Positions 22,418 to 31,382 of a stretch of DNA of 64,000 nucleotides are shown piece by piece. The notes below the pieces were generated by a model that had not been told where the DNA came from, searched no databases, and saw only the letters and a program-made list of their open reading frames with translations. A program made the position numbers and the translations under genes. The stretch's first letter is position 1; each line of letters opens with the position of its first letter. The stretch lies in NCBI RefSeq assembly GCF_034057115.1, contig NZ_CP139195.1:248001-312000 (forward strand), given 5' to 3'. Origin of the DNA: Pseudomonas sp. AN-1 (GTDB lineage Bacteria; Pseudomonadota; Gammaproteobacteria; Pseudomonadales; Pseudomonadaceae).

Positions 22418-23397
22418 TGCCGGCCCGCCTGTTCGCCCGGCGCCTCGACCACTGGCTGGAGCGGCGCATCCCGCCGGCCCGCGAGGTGCGCCTGGATCAG
22501 CGGCGCATCTTCATCCTGCCCACGACCCAGGGCCTGGTGTTCGCCGTGGCGCTGCTGCTGATGCTGCTGGCGGCGATCAACTACCAGAACAGCCTGGCCT
22601 ACGGGCTGACCTTCCTGCTGCTGTCGGTGGGGCTGGTCACCATCCTGCATACCTGGCGCAACCTCGCCGGTCTGCAACTGAGCGCCGGCGAGGCGCCGCC
22701 GGTGTTCGCCGGCGAGCAGGCCGGTTTCCGCCTGCGCCTGCAGAGCAGCGGCCGCGCCCACCGCGGCATCGCTCTCGGCTGGCCGCCCGCGCCCCTGCAG
22801 CAGGTGGACGTCGAACCCGACGGCAGCGTCGAACTGGAGCTGTTCCGGCTCGCCGAGCGCCGCGGCTGGCTGCGGGCGCCGCGCCTGCGGGTGGAAAGCC
22901 GCTTTCCCCTCGGCTTGCTGGTGGCCTGGAGCTGGGTCGACCTTGATCTGACGGCGCTGGTCTATCCGCGTCCGTTGCCCGGCGAACTGCCGCCGGCCGG
23001 TGGCGCCGGCGAGGACGACGAGGAGCCGGGCACGACGGCGCAGCGCAGCGGTGTCGACGACTTCGAGGGCCTGCGCCCCTGGCAGAGCGGCGACTCGCGC
23101 CGGCGCCTGCACTGGAAGGCCTGGTCGCGCGGCCAGGGCCTGCTGGTCAAGGAGTTCGCCGAGCAGCACGGCCACGACCTGTGGCTGGACTTCGACAGCC
23201 TGGGCGGCGACCGCGAGACGCGCCTGTCGCTGCTCTGCCACTGGGTGGTGCAACTGGCCCGCCATGACGCGCCCTTCGGCCTGCGCCTGCCCGGGGTGAG
23301 CCTGGCGCCGGCCAGTGGCGCCGCGCAGCGCGAGCTGTGCCTGCGCGAGCTGGCGCTGTTCGGCCAGCCGGCACGGCCGGGGGAGGCGCGGCCATGA
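22417..23397 (+). CDS. DUF58 membrane protein
   Basis: A 326-residue protein with two membrane helices between residues 30 and 75 (LVFAVALLLMLLAAINYQN and the following stretch), followed by a soluble domain holding the DUF58 signature GLRPWQSGDSRRRLHWKAWSR near residue 220. DUF58 proteins pair with MoxR ATPases. The start codon overlaps the moxR stop (TGATG), and its own stop overlaps the tgpA start. A role in envelope maturation with MoxR is inferred from context. Confidence 0.9.
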   Translation: MPARLFARRLDHWLERRIPPAREVRLDQRRIFILPTTQGLVFAVALLLMLLAAINYQNSLAYGLTFLLLSVGLVTILHTWRNLAGLQLSAGEAPPVFAGEQAGFRLRLQSSGRAHRGIALGWPPAPLQQVDVEPDGSVELELFRLAERRGWLRAPRLRVESRFPLGLLVAWSWVDLDLTALVYPRPLPGELPPAGGAGEDDEEPGTTAQRSGVDDFEGLRPWQSGDSRRRLHWKAWSRGQGLLVKEFAEQHGHDLWLDFDSLGGDRETRLSLLCHWVVQLARHDAPFGLRLPGVSLAPASGAAQRELCLRELALFGQPARPGEARP

Positions 23398-25490
23398 GCT
23401 GGTGGCGCGCCCGCAAGGCCTCCCCGGCGATTCCGCGCGTCAGCCTGCTCTGGCTGCTGGTGGCCCAGGCCCTGGTGATCCTGCCGCACCTGGGCCACCT
23501 GCCGGTGTGGATCGCCGGCCTGTGGCTGGTGTGCGCCACCTGGCGCATCCAGGTGTTCCGCATGCGCACCACCTATCCGGGTGCGCTGACCAAGGGCTTC
23601 ATGCTGCTGGCGGCGGCCGTCGGCGTGTATGCCTCGCGCGGTTCGCTGATCGGCCTGGACGCCGGGGTGGCGCTGCTGGTGTCCACCTTCCTGCTCAAGC
23701 TGGTGGAGCTGAAGACCCGCCGCGACGCCCTGGTGCTGGTGTTCCTCGGCTTCTTCGTGGTGCTGACCAGCTACCTGTTCGACGACAGCCTGCCGGCGGC
23801 GCTGTACAGCCTGCTGCCGGTCATCGCGCTGCTGGCTGCGCTGATCGGCCTGCAGCACAGCGGCCTGAGCGAGAAACCCTGGCCGACCCTGCGCCTGGCC
23901 GCCAGCCTGCTGCTGCAGGCGGTGCCGCTGATGCTGGTGCTGTTCGTGCTGTTCCCGCGTCTGGGGCCGCTGTGGTCGGTGCCGATGGCGGGCGAGGGCG
24001 GCGGCCGCGGACTGGCCGAGAGCATGACGCCGGGCGACATCGCCGAACTCAGCCAGTCCTCCGAGCTGGCCTTCCGCGCCAGTTTCGACGGCCCGCTGCC
24101 GCCGCGCAGCGAGCTGTACTGGCGCGCGCTGACCTTCGAGCACTTCGACGGCCGGCGCTGGTCGCAGCTGCCCGAGCCGCCGCGCGCCGAGCCGGCCTGG
24201 CGCGCCGAGGGACCGTCGCTGTCCTACAGCATCGTCATGCAGGCGAGCGGCCAGCCCTGGCTGTTCGCCCTCGACACCGCGCGCACCGAGCTGGAGCAGA
24301 CCCGCCTGATGGGCGACTTCCGCCTGCAGCGCCGTCGCCCGGTGGAGCAGAACCTGCTGTACCGGGTGACCTCCTGGCCGCAGGCGCTGCGCGAGCCGCA
24401 GGCCAGCCCGCGCCTCGGTGTCGCCCTGCAGCTGCCGGAGGACGGCAATCCGCGGGCGCGGCGCTGGGCGGCGCAGCTGCGCCAGCGACATGCGCAGCCA
24501 CAGGCGCTGGTAGACGCGCTGCTGGCCCACTTCGCCCGCGAACGCTTCTTCTACACCCTCAAGCCGCCGCTGGCCGGTGCCGACACGGTGGACCACTTCC
24601 TGTTCGACAGCCGGCGCGGCTTCTGCGCCCACTACGCCGGGGCGATGACCTTCGTGCTGCGCGCCGCCGGTGTCCCGGCGCGGGTAGTGGCCGGCTACCA
24701 GGGCGGCGAGTACAACCCGGACGGCAACTACGTGATGGTGCGCCAGTTCGACGCCCACGCCTGGGTCGAGTACTGGCTGCCCGGACGCGGCTGGGTGAGC
24801 GTCGATCCCACCTTCCAGGTCGCGCCCGAGCGCATCGAGCAGGGCCTGGAGCAGGCGCTGCCGGCCGAGGATGCCTTCCGCGCCGGCACGGCACTGTCGC
24901 CGCTGCGCTACCGCCACGTCGAATGGCTCAACAGCCTGCGCCTGTCGTGGGACAGCCTCAACTACGCCTGGCAGCGCCAGGTGCTCGGTTACCAGGGCGA
25001 GGCGCAGCTGGCGCTGCTCAGGGACTGGTTCGGCCAGGTCGATGGCCGCCGTCTGGGCCTGCTGCTGGTCGCCAGTGCGGCGCTGCTGCTGGGCGCCCTG
25101 GCGTTGTTGCTGCTCAAGCCGTGGCAACGCGAGCACGATCCCCTGCTGCGTCTCTATCAGCGCTTCGAGCGCCTGCTGGCGCGCCACGGCCTGCGTCGCC
25201 AGGCGGGGGAGGGGCCGCTGGCCTTCGCCGAGCGCGCCGCCCGGGCGCTGCCCGCCCAGGCCGAGGAAATCCACGCCTTCGCCCGCCGTTTCGCCCAGCA
25301 GCGCTATGCCGACGCCAGCCCCGACCCCGGGGCCCTGCGTCGCGCCCTGCGCCGGCTGCGCCGCAGGCTGCCGCATCTCTGGCGGGATGCGCCGCTGCGC
25401 CCCCTGGACGGCGCGGGCGGGCAGCCGCCGGACAACTGCTATGCTCGCCCATCTGAGAGCGCTCAATTGCTGCGGGAGGAAAGTCCATGA
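23394..25490 (+). CDS. tgpA: TgpA-type transglutaminase, membrane anchored
   Basis: A 698-residue protein with five to six N-terminal membrane segments (residues 15-190, DUF3488), a periplasmic transglutaminase core with Cys in RRGFCAHYAG near residue 408, His in FDAHAWVEYW near 452 and Asp in VDPTF near 470, a further membrane helix near residue 560, and a cytoplasmic DUF4129-like tail. The P. aeruginosa homologue TgpA (PA2873) is reported essential. The start overlaps the DUF58 stop (ATGA) and the stop overlaps the CHAD gene start. Confidence 0.9.
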   Translation: MSWWRARKASPAIPRVSLLWLLVAQALVILPHLGHLPVWIAGLWLVCATWRIQVFRMRTTYPGALTKGFMLLAAAVGVYASRGSLIGLDAGVALLVSTFLLKLVELKTRRDALVLVFLGFFVVLTSYLFDDSLPAALYSLLPVIALLAALIGLQHSGLSEKPWPTLRLAASLLLQAVPLMLVLFVLFPRLGPLWSVPMAGEGGGRGLAESMTPGDIAELSQSSELAFRASFDGPLPPRSELYWRALTFEHFDGRRWSQLPEPPRAEPAWRAEGPSLSYSIVMQASGQPWLFALDTARTELEQTRLMGDFRLQRRRPVEQNLLYRVTSWPQALREPQASPRLGVALQLPEDGNPRARRWAAQLRQRHAQPQALVDALLAHFARERFFYTLKPPLAGADTVDHFLFDSRRGFCAHYAGAMTFVLRAAGVPARVVAGYQGGEYNPDGNYVMVRQFDAHAWVEYWLPGRGWVSVDPTFQVAPERIEQGLEQALPAEDAFRAGTALSPLRYRHVEWLNSLRLSWDSLNYAWQRQVLGYQGEAQLALLRDWFGQVDGRRLGLLLVASAALLLGALALLLLKPWQREHDPLLRLYQRFERLLARHGLRRQAGEGPLAFAERAARALPAQAEEIHAFARRFAQQRYADASPDPGALRRALRRLRRRLPHLWRDAPLRPLDGAGGQPPDNCYARPSESAQLLREESP

Positions 25491-26248
25491 CGGCCCAGGT
25501 CAATCGGCTGATCGCGCGCTTCATAGCCCTCGACGTGGCGCTTGTGGCTACCGGGGCGCGGCTGGCGGCGTGTACCGACAGCGAGGCGCTGCACGACCTG
25601 CGGATCGTCGTGCGCCGGCTGCGCAGCCTGCTGCGCCCGCTGCGTGGCCTGCCGGGCGTCGAGACCCTGGAGGCGGTCAGCGCCGAGGTCGGGCGTCTCA
25701 GCAGCCCGCTGCGCGATCTGGAGGTGCTGGCCGCCGAGCTGGAACGGACCGGCCAGGTGGCGGCGGCCGAGCGCCGGCGCCGGGCGCTCGCCAGGGGCTA
25801 TCCGCGCCTGCTCGCCGCACCGGCGCTGAGCCATCTGCAGCATGCCCTCGGGCAGTGGCCGGGGCTGCTGCGCGAGGCCGACCGCGAAGGGCTGCTCAGG
25901 CGCGGGCAGAAGAAGGTCCACCGCCGCCTGCTGCGCCAGCGCCAGCGTCTGCAGATCGCCCTGGTCGATCCGGCCCACGACCGTCACCGCCTGCGCCTGC
26001 TGGTCAAGCGCGTGCGCTATGCCGCCGAGGCCTGGCCGCAGCAGCTGGCGGTGCCGGTCGATGCGCTCAAGGCTGCCCAGGCGGCGCTGGGCGACTGGCA
26101 CGACCGCCTGCAGTGGTGCCGGCGCGCCGAGGCGGAAGAGGATCTGCGGCCCTGCCTCGCCCATTGGCAGCGCGAGCTGGCAGCGGCCGAGGTGGAGTCC
26201 GACGCGGCGCTGCTGCAGTTGCAGCAGCGCCTGGTACGCGGCATCTGA
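25487..26248 (+). CDS. CHAD domain protein
   Basis: A 253-residue helical protein rich in Arg and His. The CHAD hallmark of conserved basic residues is visible in ALHDLRIVVRRLRSLLRPLR near residue 33 and HRLRLLVKRVRYAAE near 164. CHAD domains bind inorganic polyphosphate. No CYTH (triphosphatase) partner domain is present in the protein or next to it. Its start overlaps the tgpA stop (ATGA), making it the last gene of the moxR operon. Confidence 0.88.
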   Translation: MTAQVNRLIARFIALDVALVATGARLAACTDSEALHDLRIVVRRLRSLLRPLRGLPGVETLEAVSAEVGRLSSPLRDLEVLAAELERTGQVAAAERRRRALARGYPRLLAAPALSHLQHALGQWPGLLREADREGLLRRGQKKVHRRLLRQRQRLQIALVDPAHDRHRLRLLVKRVRYAAEAWPQQLAVPVDALKAAQAALGDWHDRLQWCRRAEAEEDLRPCLAHWQRELAAAEVESDAALLQLQQRLVRGI

Positions 26249-26257
26249 GCCCGGCGC

Positions 26258-27061
26258 TCAGAGCTGCGGCAGGCCGAAGAAGGCACGTGCACAGGCGGTG
26301 CTGCGTGCTGCCAGCTGCTCGGGCGTCTCGCCGCGATGGCGGGCCACTTCCTCGAGCACCGCGACCAGGAACGCCGGCTCGTTGTGGCCGTGCTTCGGTC
26401 GCGGGCGCAGGGTGCGCGGCAGCAGGTAGGGGGCATCGCTCTCCAGCATCAGGCGGTCGGAGGGGATCTCGCGCACCAGTTCGTGCAGGTGGGTGCCGCG
26501 GCGCTCGTCGCAGATCCAGCCGGTGATGCCGATGTGCAGGTCGAGGTCGAGATAGGCATAGAGTGCGCGTTTCTCGCCGGTGAAGCAGTGCACCACCGCC
26601 GCCGGCAGACGGTCGCGGTAGTGACGCAGGATCGCCAGCAGGCGCTCGCTGGCCTCGCGCTCGTGCAGGAACACCGGCCGGCCCAGCTCGCAGGCCAGCG
26701 CCAGCTGCTCCTCCAGCGCCCGCTCCTGTGCAGGGCGCGGCGAGAAGTCGCGGTTGAAGTCCAGCCCGCATTCCCCTACCGCGCGCACCGGCGCCTCGCC
26801 CAGCAGGTCGCGCAGGCGGCGGGCGCTGTCGGCGCTCCACTGGCTGGCTTCGTGCGGGTGCAGACCGGCGGTGCAGAACAGCCGTCGTCCCTCGGGGTCG
26901 AACTCGCGGCACAGCGCCAGGGCGGCCTCGCTGTCCTCCGGCGAGGTCCCGGTGAGCACCATCTGGCACACCCCGGCAGCCTGCGCGCGCTGCAGGAACG
27001 CCTCGCGCTCGCGGGCGAATGAGGCGTGGGTCAGATTGACGCCGATGTCGATCAGTTGCAT
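26258..27061 (-). CDS. tatD: TatD-family metal-dependent deoxyribonuclease
   Basis: A 267-residue TIM-barrel hydrolase opening [14 protein letters not shown] as in E. coli TatD. Metal-site residues appear in [14 protein letters not shown] near residue 93, [11 protein letters not shown] near 131, [10 protein letters not shown] near 156, and [10 protein letters not shown] near 209. TatD has 3'-5' exonuclease activity implicated in repair and DNA fragmentation. The near full-length resemblance separates it from the YcfH/YjjV paralogues. It is convergent with the CHAD gene (9 bases apart) and divergent from the transglycosylase. Confidence 0.92.
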   Translation of the reverse strand: MQLIDIGVNLTHASFAREREAFLQRAQAAGVCQMVLTGTSPEDSEAALALCREFDPEGRRLFCTAGLHPHEASQWSADSARRLRDLLGEAPVRAVGECGLDFNRDFSPRPAQERALEEQLALACELGRPVFLHEREASERLLAILRHYRDRLPAAVVHCFTGEKRALYAYLDLDLHIGITGWICDERRGTHLHELVREIPSDRLMLESDAPYLLPRTLRPRPKHGHNEPAFLVAVLEEVARHRGETPEQLAARSTACARAFFGLPQL

Positions 27062-27109
27062 GGTGCAGGCCCCGTATCCTGGCCGAATGCCCCCGAAGGG
27101 AATTCGAGA

Positions 27110-28540
27110 TTGACGAAAAACAGCCTATTTAACCGCAAGACAGACGTTGCCGGCAGCCGCCTGGCCGCCTGCCTGGCGCTGCTGATGATCCTGCTGGCGC
27201 TGTGGCCACCGGGCGCCAGTGCACGTCTGGCCGGCCCGCCGGAGCGCTGGGAGGCGGGCGCGACGGCCCGCGACCTGGCGGCCGTGCGTGCCAGCGGGCA
27301 GCTGCGCGTGCTGGTCAACCAGAGCCGGCACAGTTCCGGCGAGGTGCGCGGCGAGCCGATCGGCGTCGAGTACCGACGCCTGCGCGCCTTCGAGCAGTAC
27401 CTCAACCGCGGAGCCCGCGACGGGCGCGAGGTGCGCCTGAAGCTGATCCCGCTGCCCAAGGAGCAACTGCTGGCGGCGTTGCTGCGCGGCGAGGGCGACC
27501 TGGTGGCGCCCGGCGAGCTGCTGGCGCCGCGCCCCGGCATGGCGGTGCGCGCCAGTGCGCCGACCCGCCGCGAGGTGGCGCTGGTAGTGGTGTCGCGCCA
27601 GGGCAACCGCCGCTACCAGCGGGTCGAGCAGCTCGCCGGGCGCAGCCTGGCGCTGCCGGCCGGCAGCGCCATCCGCGAGGCCTTGCAGAAGCTCAACGGT
27701 GGGCTGAAGACGCCGATCGTCGCCGACTGGCAGGACCCCACCCTGGCGGTGGAAGACGTTCTGGAGATGGTACACGCCGGCATCCTGCCGATGACCGCGG
27801 TGGAGCTGCCGATTGCCGAACGCTGGGCCAAGGTGCTGCCCAAGCTGCGCATCGACCGCCACCTGGTGCTGGGCAGGGGCGAACTGAGCTGGTACGTGCA
27901 TCGCCAGGCGCCCAACCTGCGCGCCAGCGTCGATCGTTTCCTGCGCGACTACCGCGCGCCGGCCGACCAGGACGCGACCTTCCAGCGCGTCTACCGGCGC
28001 TCCTACAAGGTGCACCAGCCACTCGGGCGTACCGAGCGCCAGCGCCTGGCGCGGGTGCGCCCGACCCTGATGCGCCATGCCCAGGCGCAGTCGCTGGACT
28101 GGCTGCTGCTGGCGGCGCTGGCCTACAAGGAGTCGACCCTGAATCCGCGCGCGCGCGGTGCCGGTGGCGCCAGCGGCCTGCTGCAGATCACCCCGGCCAC
28201 CGCGCGCAGCGTCGGCGTGGGCAACATCGCCAGCCTCGACGGCAACGTGCAGGCGGGCGCTCGCTATCTGGCGATGCTGCGCCGCCGCTACTTCGCCGGC
28301 GCCCAGCTCAACGAGCGCGAGCGCCTGGCCTTCACCCTGGCCGCCTACAACCTCGGCCCGCAGCGGGTGCAGAGCCTGCGCGCCGAGGCCCGGCGGCGCG
28401 GCCTCAATCCCAACCAGTGGTTCTTCCAGGTCGAGCGGGTGGCCGCCGAGCGTCTGGGCATGGGGGTGGTCAGCTACGTCGCCAGCGTCAACAAGTACCA
28501 CCTGGCCTACAGCCGCGAGCGTTATCGGCTGGAGCCCTGA
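27110..28540 (+). CDS. Membrane-bound lytic murein transglycosylase, MltF type
   Basis: A 476-residue periplasmic enzyme with an N-terminal hydrophobic signal ([19 protein letters not shown]), a substrate-binding-protein-like domain (residues 60-320), and a C-terminal SLT lysozyme-like domain with the catalytic Glu in [13 protein letters not shown] and the motif [10 protein letters not shown]. It cleaves the glycan strand of peptidoglycan. A TTG at 27110 is proposed as start because GAAGGG lies upstream and it places the signal properly; an ATG at 27026 would add 28 residues that overlap tatD. P. aeruginosa has a similar second MltF paralogue (MltF2). Confidence 0.87.
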   Translation: MTKNSLFNRKTDVAGSRLAACLALLMILLALWPPGASARLAGPPERWEAGATARDLAAVRASGQLRVLVNQSRHSSGEVRGEPIGVEYRRLRAFEQYLNRGARDGREVRLKLIPLPKEQLLAALLRGEGDLVAPGELLAPRPGMAVRASAPTRREVALVVVSRQGNRRYQRVEQLAGRSLALPAGSAIREALQKLNGGLKTPIVADWQDPTLAVEDVLEMVHAGILPMTAVELPIAERWAKVLPKLRIDRHLVLGRGELSWYVHRQAPNLRASVDRFLRDYRAPADQDATFQRVYRRSYKVHQPLGRTERQRLARVRPTLMRHAQAQSLDWLLLAALAYKESTLNPRARGAGGASGLLQITPATARSVGVGNIASLDGNVQAGARYLAMLRRRYFAGAQLNERERLAFTLAAYNLGPQRVQSLRAEARRRGLNPNQWFFQVERVAAERLGMGVVSYVASVNKYHLAYSRERYRLEP

Positions 28541-28611
28541 ATTCATCTGAATTTTGGATATTATTGCCGGGTTTTTTGCGCCTTTCGCTTCGAATTTTTA
28601 GGCTAGATTCT

Positions 28612-28633
28612 CCTCATCACCTATCTGATGAGG
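28612..28633 (+). promoter_or_regulatory. Hairpin covering the DoxX ribosome-binding site
   Basis: CCTCATCA (28612-28619), loop CCTATC, TGATGAGG (28626-28633); the right arm contains the GAGG of the ribosome site nine bases before the ATG at 28642. Confidence 0.5.
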
Positions 28634-28641
28634 ATCTGTCC

Positions 28642-29094
28642 ATGAATGCTTTCTGTGCCTCCCTGCTGTCCACCCGCGGCGGCTATGGTCTGACCGTGCT
28701 GCGCGTGGTGGTCGGACTGACCTTCATGGCCCACGGCGCGCAGAAGCTGTTCGGCTGGTTCGGCGGCCATGGTCTGGCTGGTGTCGGCCAGTGGATGGAG
28801 TCGATCGGCCTGGCCCCCGGTTACCTGATGGCGCTGCTGGCCGGCAGCGGCGAGTTCTTCGGCGGCCTGGCACTGCTGCTCGGCCTGCTGGTGCGTCCGG
28901 CGGCTGTGGTGCTGGCGGTGGTCTCGCTGGTGGCGATGTTCAGCGTGCACTGGGTCAACGGCTTCTTCATCACCAACAACGGCTACGAATACGCCCTGGC
29001 GCTGCTGGCCGTCAGCGTGGCGCTGCTGATCGATGGCGCCGGCAAGCTGTCGCTGGACGAGCGCCTGAGCCGCGGCTGCGTCAGTCGGCGCTGA
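28642..29094 (+). CDS. DoxX family membrane protein
   Basis: A 150-residue protein with four membrane helices (VLRVVVGLTFMAHGAQKLFG, GYLMALLAGSGEFFGGLALL, VLAVVSLVAMFSVHW and ALALLAVSVALLIDG), the pattern of the DoxX/YphA group. Members are found in quinone- or redox-linked settings; no precise reaction is known for this type. An AT-rich leader of about 100 bases precedes it, with a hairpin that includes the ribosome site. It is convergent with the broken greB (4 bases apart). Confidence 0.87.
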   Translation: MNAFCASLLSTRGGYGLTVLRVVVGLTFMAHGAQKLFGWFGGHGLAGVGQWMESIGLAPGYLMALLAGSGEFFGGLALLLGLLVRPAAVVLAVVSLVAMFSVHWVNGFFITNNGYEYALALLAVSVALLIDGAGKLSLDERLSRGCVSRR

Positions 29095-29097
29095 GCC

Positions 29098-29427
29098 TCA
29101 GGGATAGTCGATCTCCACCACGTACCAGGTGCGCTCGCCGGTCGGCGTGTGCACCGTCACCTCGGCGTCGAGGACCTTGCCGACCAGGGCGCGGGCCAGC
29201 GGCGAGTCGATGCTGATCAGGTTCTGCCGCAGGTCGAGCTCGTCGGGGCCGACGATGCGGTAGCGTGCGGTCTCGCCGTCCTCGTCCTCGAGAGTCACCC
29301 AGGCGCCGAAGTAGACCCTGTCCGGGTCGGCCGGACGCTGGTCGACCACCTTGAGGTTCTCCAGGCGCTTGCGCAGGAAGCGCACGCGGCTGTCGATCTC
29401 GCGCAGCATCTTCTTGCCGTAGGTGTA
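29098..29427 (-). pseudogene. greB: Chromosomal greB, 5' part lost
   Basis: This is the 3' two-thirds of the transcript-cleavage factor gene greB. Homology begins exactly with the codon for Tyr48 ([12 protein letters not shown]) at 29425-29427 and runs to the normal end. The next upstream codon is TAA and the preceding sequence is unrelated. Residues 1-47 are lost, including the GDRSENAD loop whose Asp41 and Glu44 position the catalytic Mg in RNA polymerase. An ATG at 29407-29409 lies in frame, but a product from there would lack the coiled-coil tip. The break marks the left edge of the island. A complete foreign greB is present at 39860. Confidence 0.92.
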
Positions 29428-29559
29428 TTAGAACCCCTGCTGAAGATGTACTATTTTCTGTGGGGCCCTAGGCGTATAGCCCTGGGGAGCGGTTGTGCGG
29501 GCCAAGCTCGAAACGGTCCGGTGCTCGATTCCGGGCATCCCTGATCGTTTTGAGCGGGG

Positions 29560-30060
29560 TACGCTACCGTAGAGCCCTCAGTTGCTTGGCAAGTTTGCAT
29601 GTCGTGACAATGGTCATCACATGAGTCTCCAGCGCATCAAAACACGGGTAATGGAACGATTTGATGGTGGCCTCGTTCACGGTTCTCTTCATGCGCTCGG
29701 CCTGTCCGTTGGTCCACGGGTGACAGGGCTTTGTGAGCGTGTTCGATGACGTGCTCTTGGTCGACGCGTTCAAAACTGTGCGACTAAAAAGATTGGTCAG
29801 GCCGCTTCGATACCGTGTCTGCTATGTGAACCCAACACCGATGCACGTGAGGAGTATGCGAGTGGTGTACCGGCGGGGATGCCGTCACCACCTCATAGAG
29901 AAATGCCGCTCTGTTCCGTTTTGTCGCAGCATCAAAGAACGCGACATGCGTGTACTTGGTGACACGATTGATCGCCTATGACATGCGCGGTATTTCCTGC
30001 TTCAAGCGGAACTCACTGCTATCGGTGTGTCGATTTCAGCTGGTTCAAATTTTAACTTTC
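29560..30060 (-). pseudogene. IS481-type transposase remnant
   Basis: Minus-strand pieces in different frames match the integrase core of IS481-like transposases: AIDRVTKYTHVAFFDAA-type text near 29,900-29,980 and KPCHPWTNGQAERMKRTV near 29,660-29,740, the typical region after the second Asp. Frame changes and a stop (after KLAKQLRALR) make it non-functional. No clear terminal repeats were found. It fills the space between the broken greB and the first IS5 copy. Confidence 0.7.
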
Positions 30061-30219
30061 GCCCACTTAACTGCTGGGCAGTCTACATGATGCCATGTCG
30101 TACTGAGCAGCAAGCCAAGGTGCTGAGTTTCAGATGGGGGATGGGGCACGCATATGCTCCGGTAAGTCGTTCAGATGAGGCAAAGTGCGGTGCAAGGGCT
30201 CTATTGCCATTGCTTCTTA

Positions 30220-31127
30220 GGTTCTGTACGAAAAGTCTGAACGGGTAGAATTGGCGCCATGACAGGCTGGAGGCCCGCATGGCAAAGCGCTACGAACTCC
30301 CAGACGCCGCGGGAGTTGATCGCCGATCTGGTTTCCCCCGAACAGAAGATGGGGCGACCTCGCAGTGATGACCGACTGATGCTCAACGGAACCCTCTGGA
30401 TCCTGTGCTCAGGTGCCGCCTGGCGCGACCTGCCAGAGCGGTTCGGCCCATGGTCGACGGTGTATCAGCGCTTTCGTGACTGGCGGGATGACGGCACGTT
30501 CGACCAGGTACTTGAGCGCCTGCACATTCGCCTGAATCAGGAAGGGCTGATCGATCTGGATACCTGGATGATTGACTCCACAGCGGTGCGAGCAACCCGA
30601 GCCTCTTCTGGCGCCGGGAAAAAGGGGGACCAAAAGAGCCGGTAGACCATGCGCTGGGGCGCAGCAGAGGTGGCCTGACCACCAAGATCCATATGGTTTG
30701 CGATGCCAACGGCGTGCCTCTGCGCTTTTTGCTGTCACCGGGCCAGGCCAGCGACATCTCGAATGCTCAGGCACTCCTGGATCAGGTTCGCATCCCTGGC
30801 AAGCCAGGCCGACCTCGCAAGCGCTGCCGCTGGTTGCTGGCAGACAAGGGCTACGATGCAGAGCACTTGCGCCAGTACTGCGACCGCTACCGGATGCAGC
30901 CTGTGATTCCGCTGCGAACCATGAAACGCAAGCCCAAGCCAGGCCTACCAAGGCTGTTCGACCGCCCGAAATACCGGCAGCGCAACATCATCGAGCGGAT
31001 GTTCGGCTGGCTGAAGGAGAGCCGCAGGATTGGCACTCGCTACGACAAGCTGGCAAGAAGTTTTGCCGCTATGGTCACGCTGGCCTGCACGCTGCGGTGC
31101 CTACGGCAGTACTTTTCGTACAGAACC
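30220..31127 (+). mobile_element. IS5-family (IS427-group) insertion sequence, copy A
   Basis: 908 bp with terminal inverted repeats GGTTCTGTACGAAAAGT at the left and its complement at the right, flanked by the TA target duplication (TTA before, TAA after). It carries two overlapping transposase frames joined by a -1 frameshift at an A5G5 run (30616-30626 region). Sequence agrees with copy B (33985-34892) wherever compared, and both differ from copy C by a 2-bp deletion near the 5' end of the first frame. Copies A and B face each other around the ATPase-HNH genes. Confidence 0.92.
30259..30645 (+). CDS. IS5-family transposase, first frame (copy A)
   Basis: 128 residues with the N-terminal DUF4096-like DNA-binding part (ELIADLVSPEQKMGRPRSDDR) and the first catalytic Asp in MIDSTAVRA. 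Relative to copy C, two bases are missing after the eleventh codon of the normal start (ATG at 30279). The normal frame is therefore broken, and only the ATG at 30259, 20 bases upstream, reads into the conserved part, giving a changed N-terminus MTGWRPAWQSATNSQTP. Whether this product works is unknown. Confidence 0.8.
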   Translation: MTGWRPAWQSATNSQTPRELIADLVSPEQKMGRPRSDDRLMLNGTLWILCSGAAWRDLPERFGPWSTVYQRFRDWRDDGTFDQVLERLHIRLNQEGLIDLDTWMIDSTAVRATRASSGAGKKGDQKSR

Positions 31128-31130
31128 TAA
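30693..31130 (+). CDS. IS5-family transposase, second frame (copy A)
   Basis: The catalytic C-terminal part, with the second Asp in LADKGYDAEHLRQ and the Glu in ERMFGWLKESRR of the DDE triad. It is read by -1 frameshifting from the first frame; an internal ATG at 30693 is probably not the real start. The stop codon TAA is formed by the last base triplet outside the element (31128-31130), that is by the TA target duplication plus the next base. Confidence 0.85.
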   Translation: MVCDANGVPLRFLLSPGQASDISNAQALLDQVRIPGKPGRPRKRCRWLLADKGYDAEHLRQYCDRYRMQPVIPLRTMKRKPKPGLPRLFDRPKYRQRNIIERMFGWLKESRRIGTRYDKLARSFAAMVTLACTLRCLRQYFSYRT

Positions 31131-31308
31131 CAGAAATCGACCAAGGGCAAACCGTAGACACGGTGCTCGTTGCTCCGTAATGTGCACTGCAGCCATATCT
31201 TGAATTTATCGCTTCCCTTTTTCGTACTTACTGGATCGACGCCAAGCTGATTAATGAGTTACAAAACAGAAGAAGATTATTAGAAAAAAACTGACAACCA
31301 CACCCCCA

Positions 31309-31341
31309 TGTCATCCAATTACATGTAATTCCGAAATGACA
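31309..31341 (+). promoter_or_regulatory. Nested dyad upstream of the ATPase-HNH operon
   Basis: A 14-bp perfect palindrome AATTACATGTAATT (31317-31330) lies within an outer inverted pair TGTCAT (31309-31314) and ATGACA (31336-31341), about 40 to 75 bases before the ATG at 31383. AT-rich DNA with a possible -10 (TATACATAAT) follows. It looks like an operator, but no regulator gene is present in the cassette. Confidence 0.5.
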
Positions 31342-31382
31342 ATATACATAATGATGATTCACAGCGAAGAGAGACCAGCACA

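Noticed and set aside
29098-29409. Possible functional short GreB starting at the internal ATG
   Set aside because: It would lack the coiled-coil tip with Asp41 and Glu44, the upstream codon is a stop next to foreign DNA, and no ribosome site precedes the ATG.
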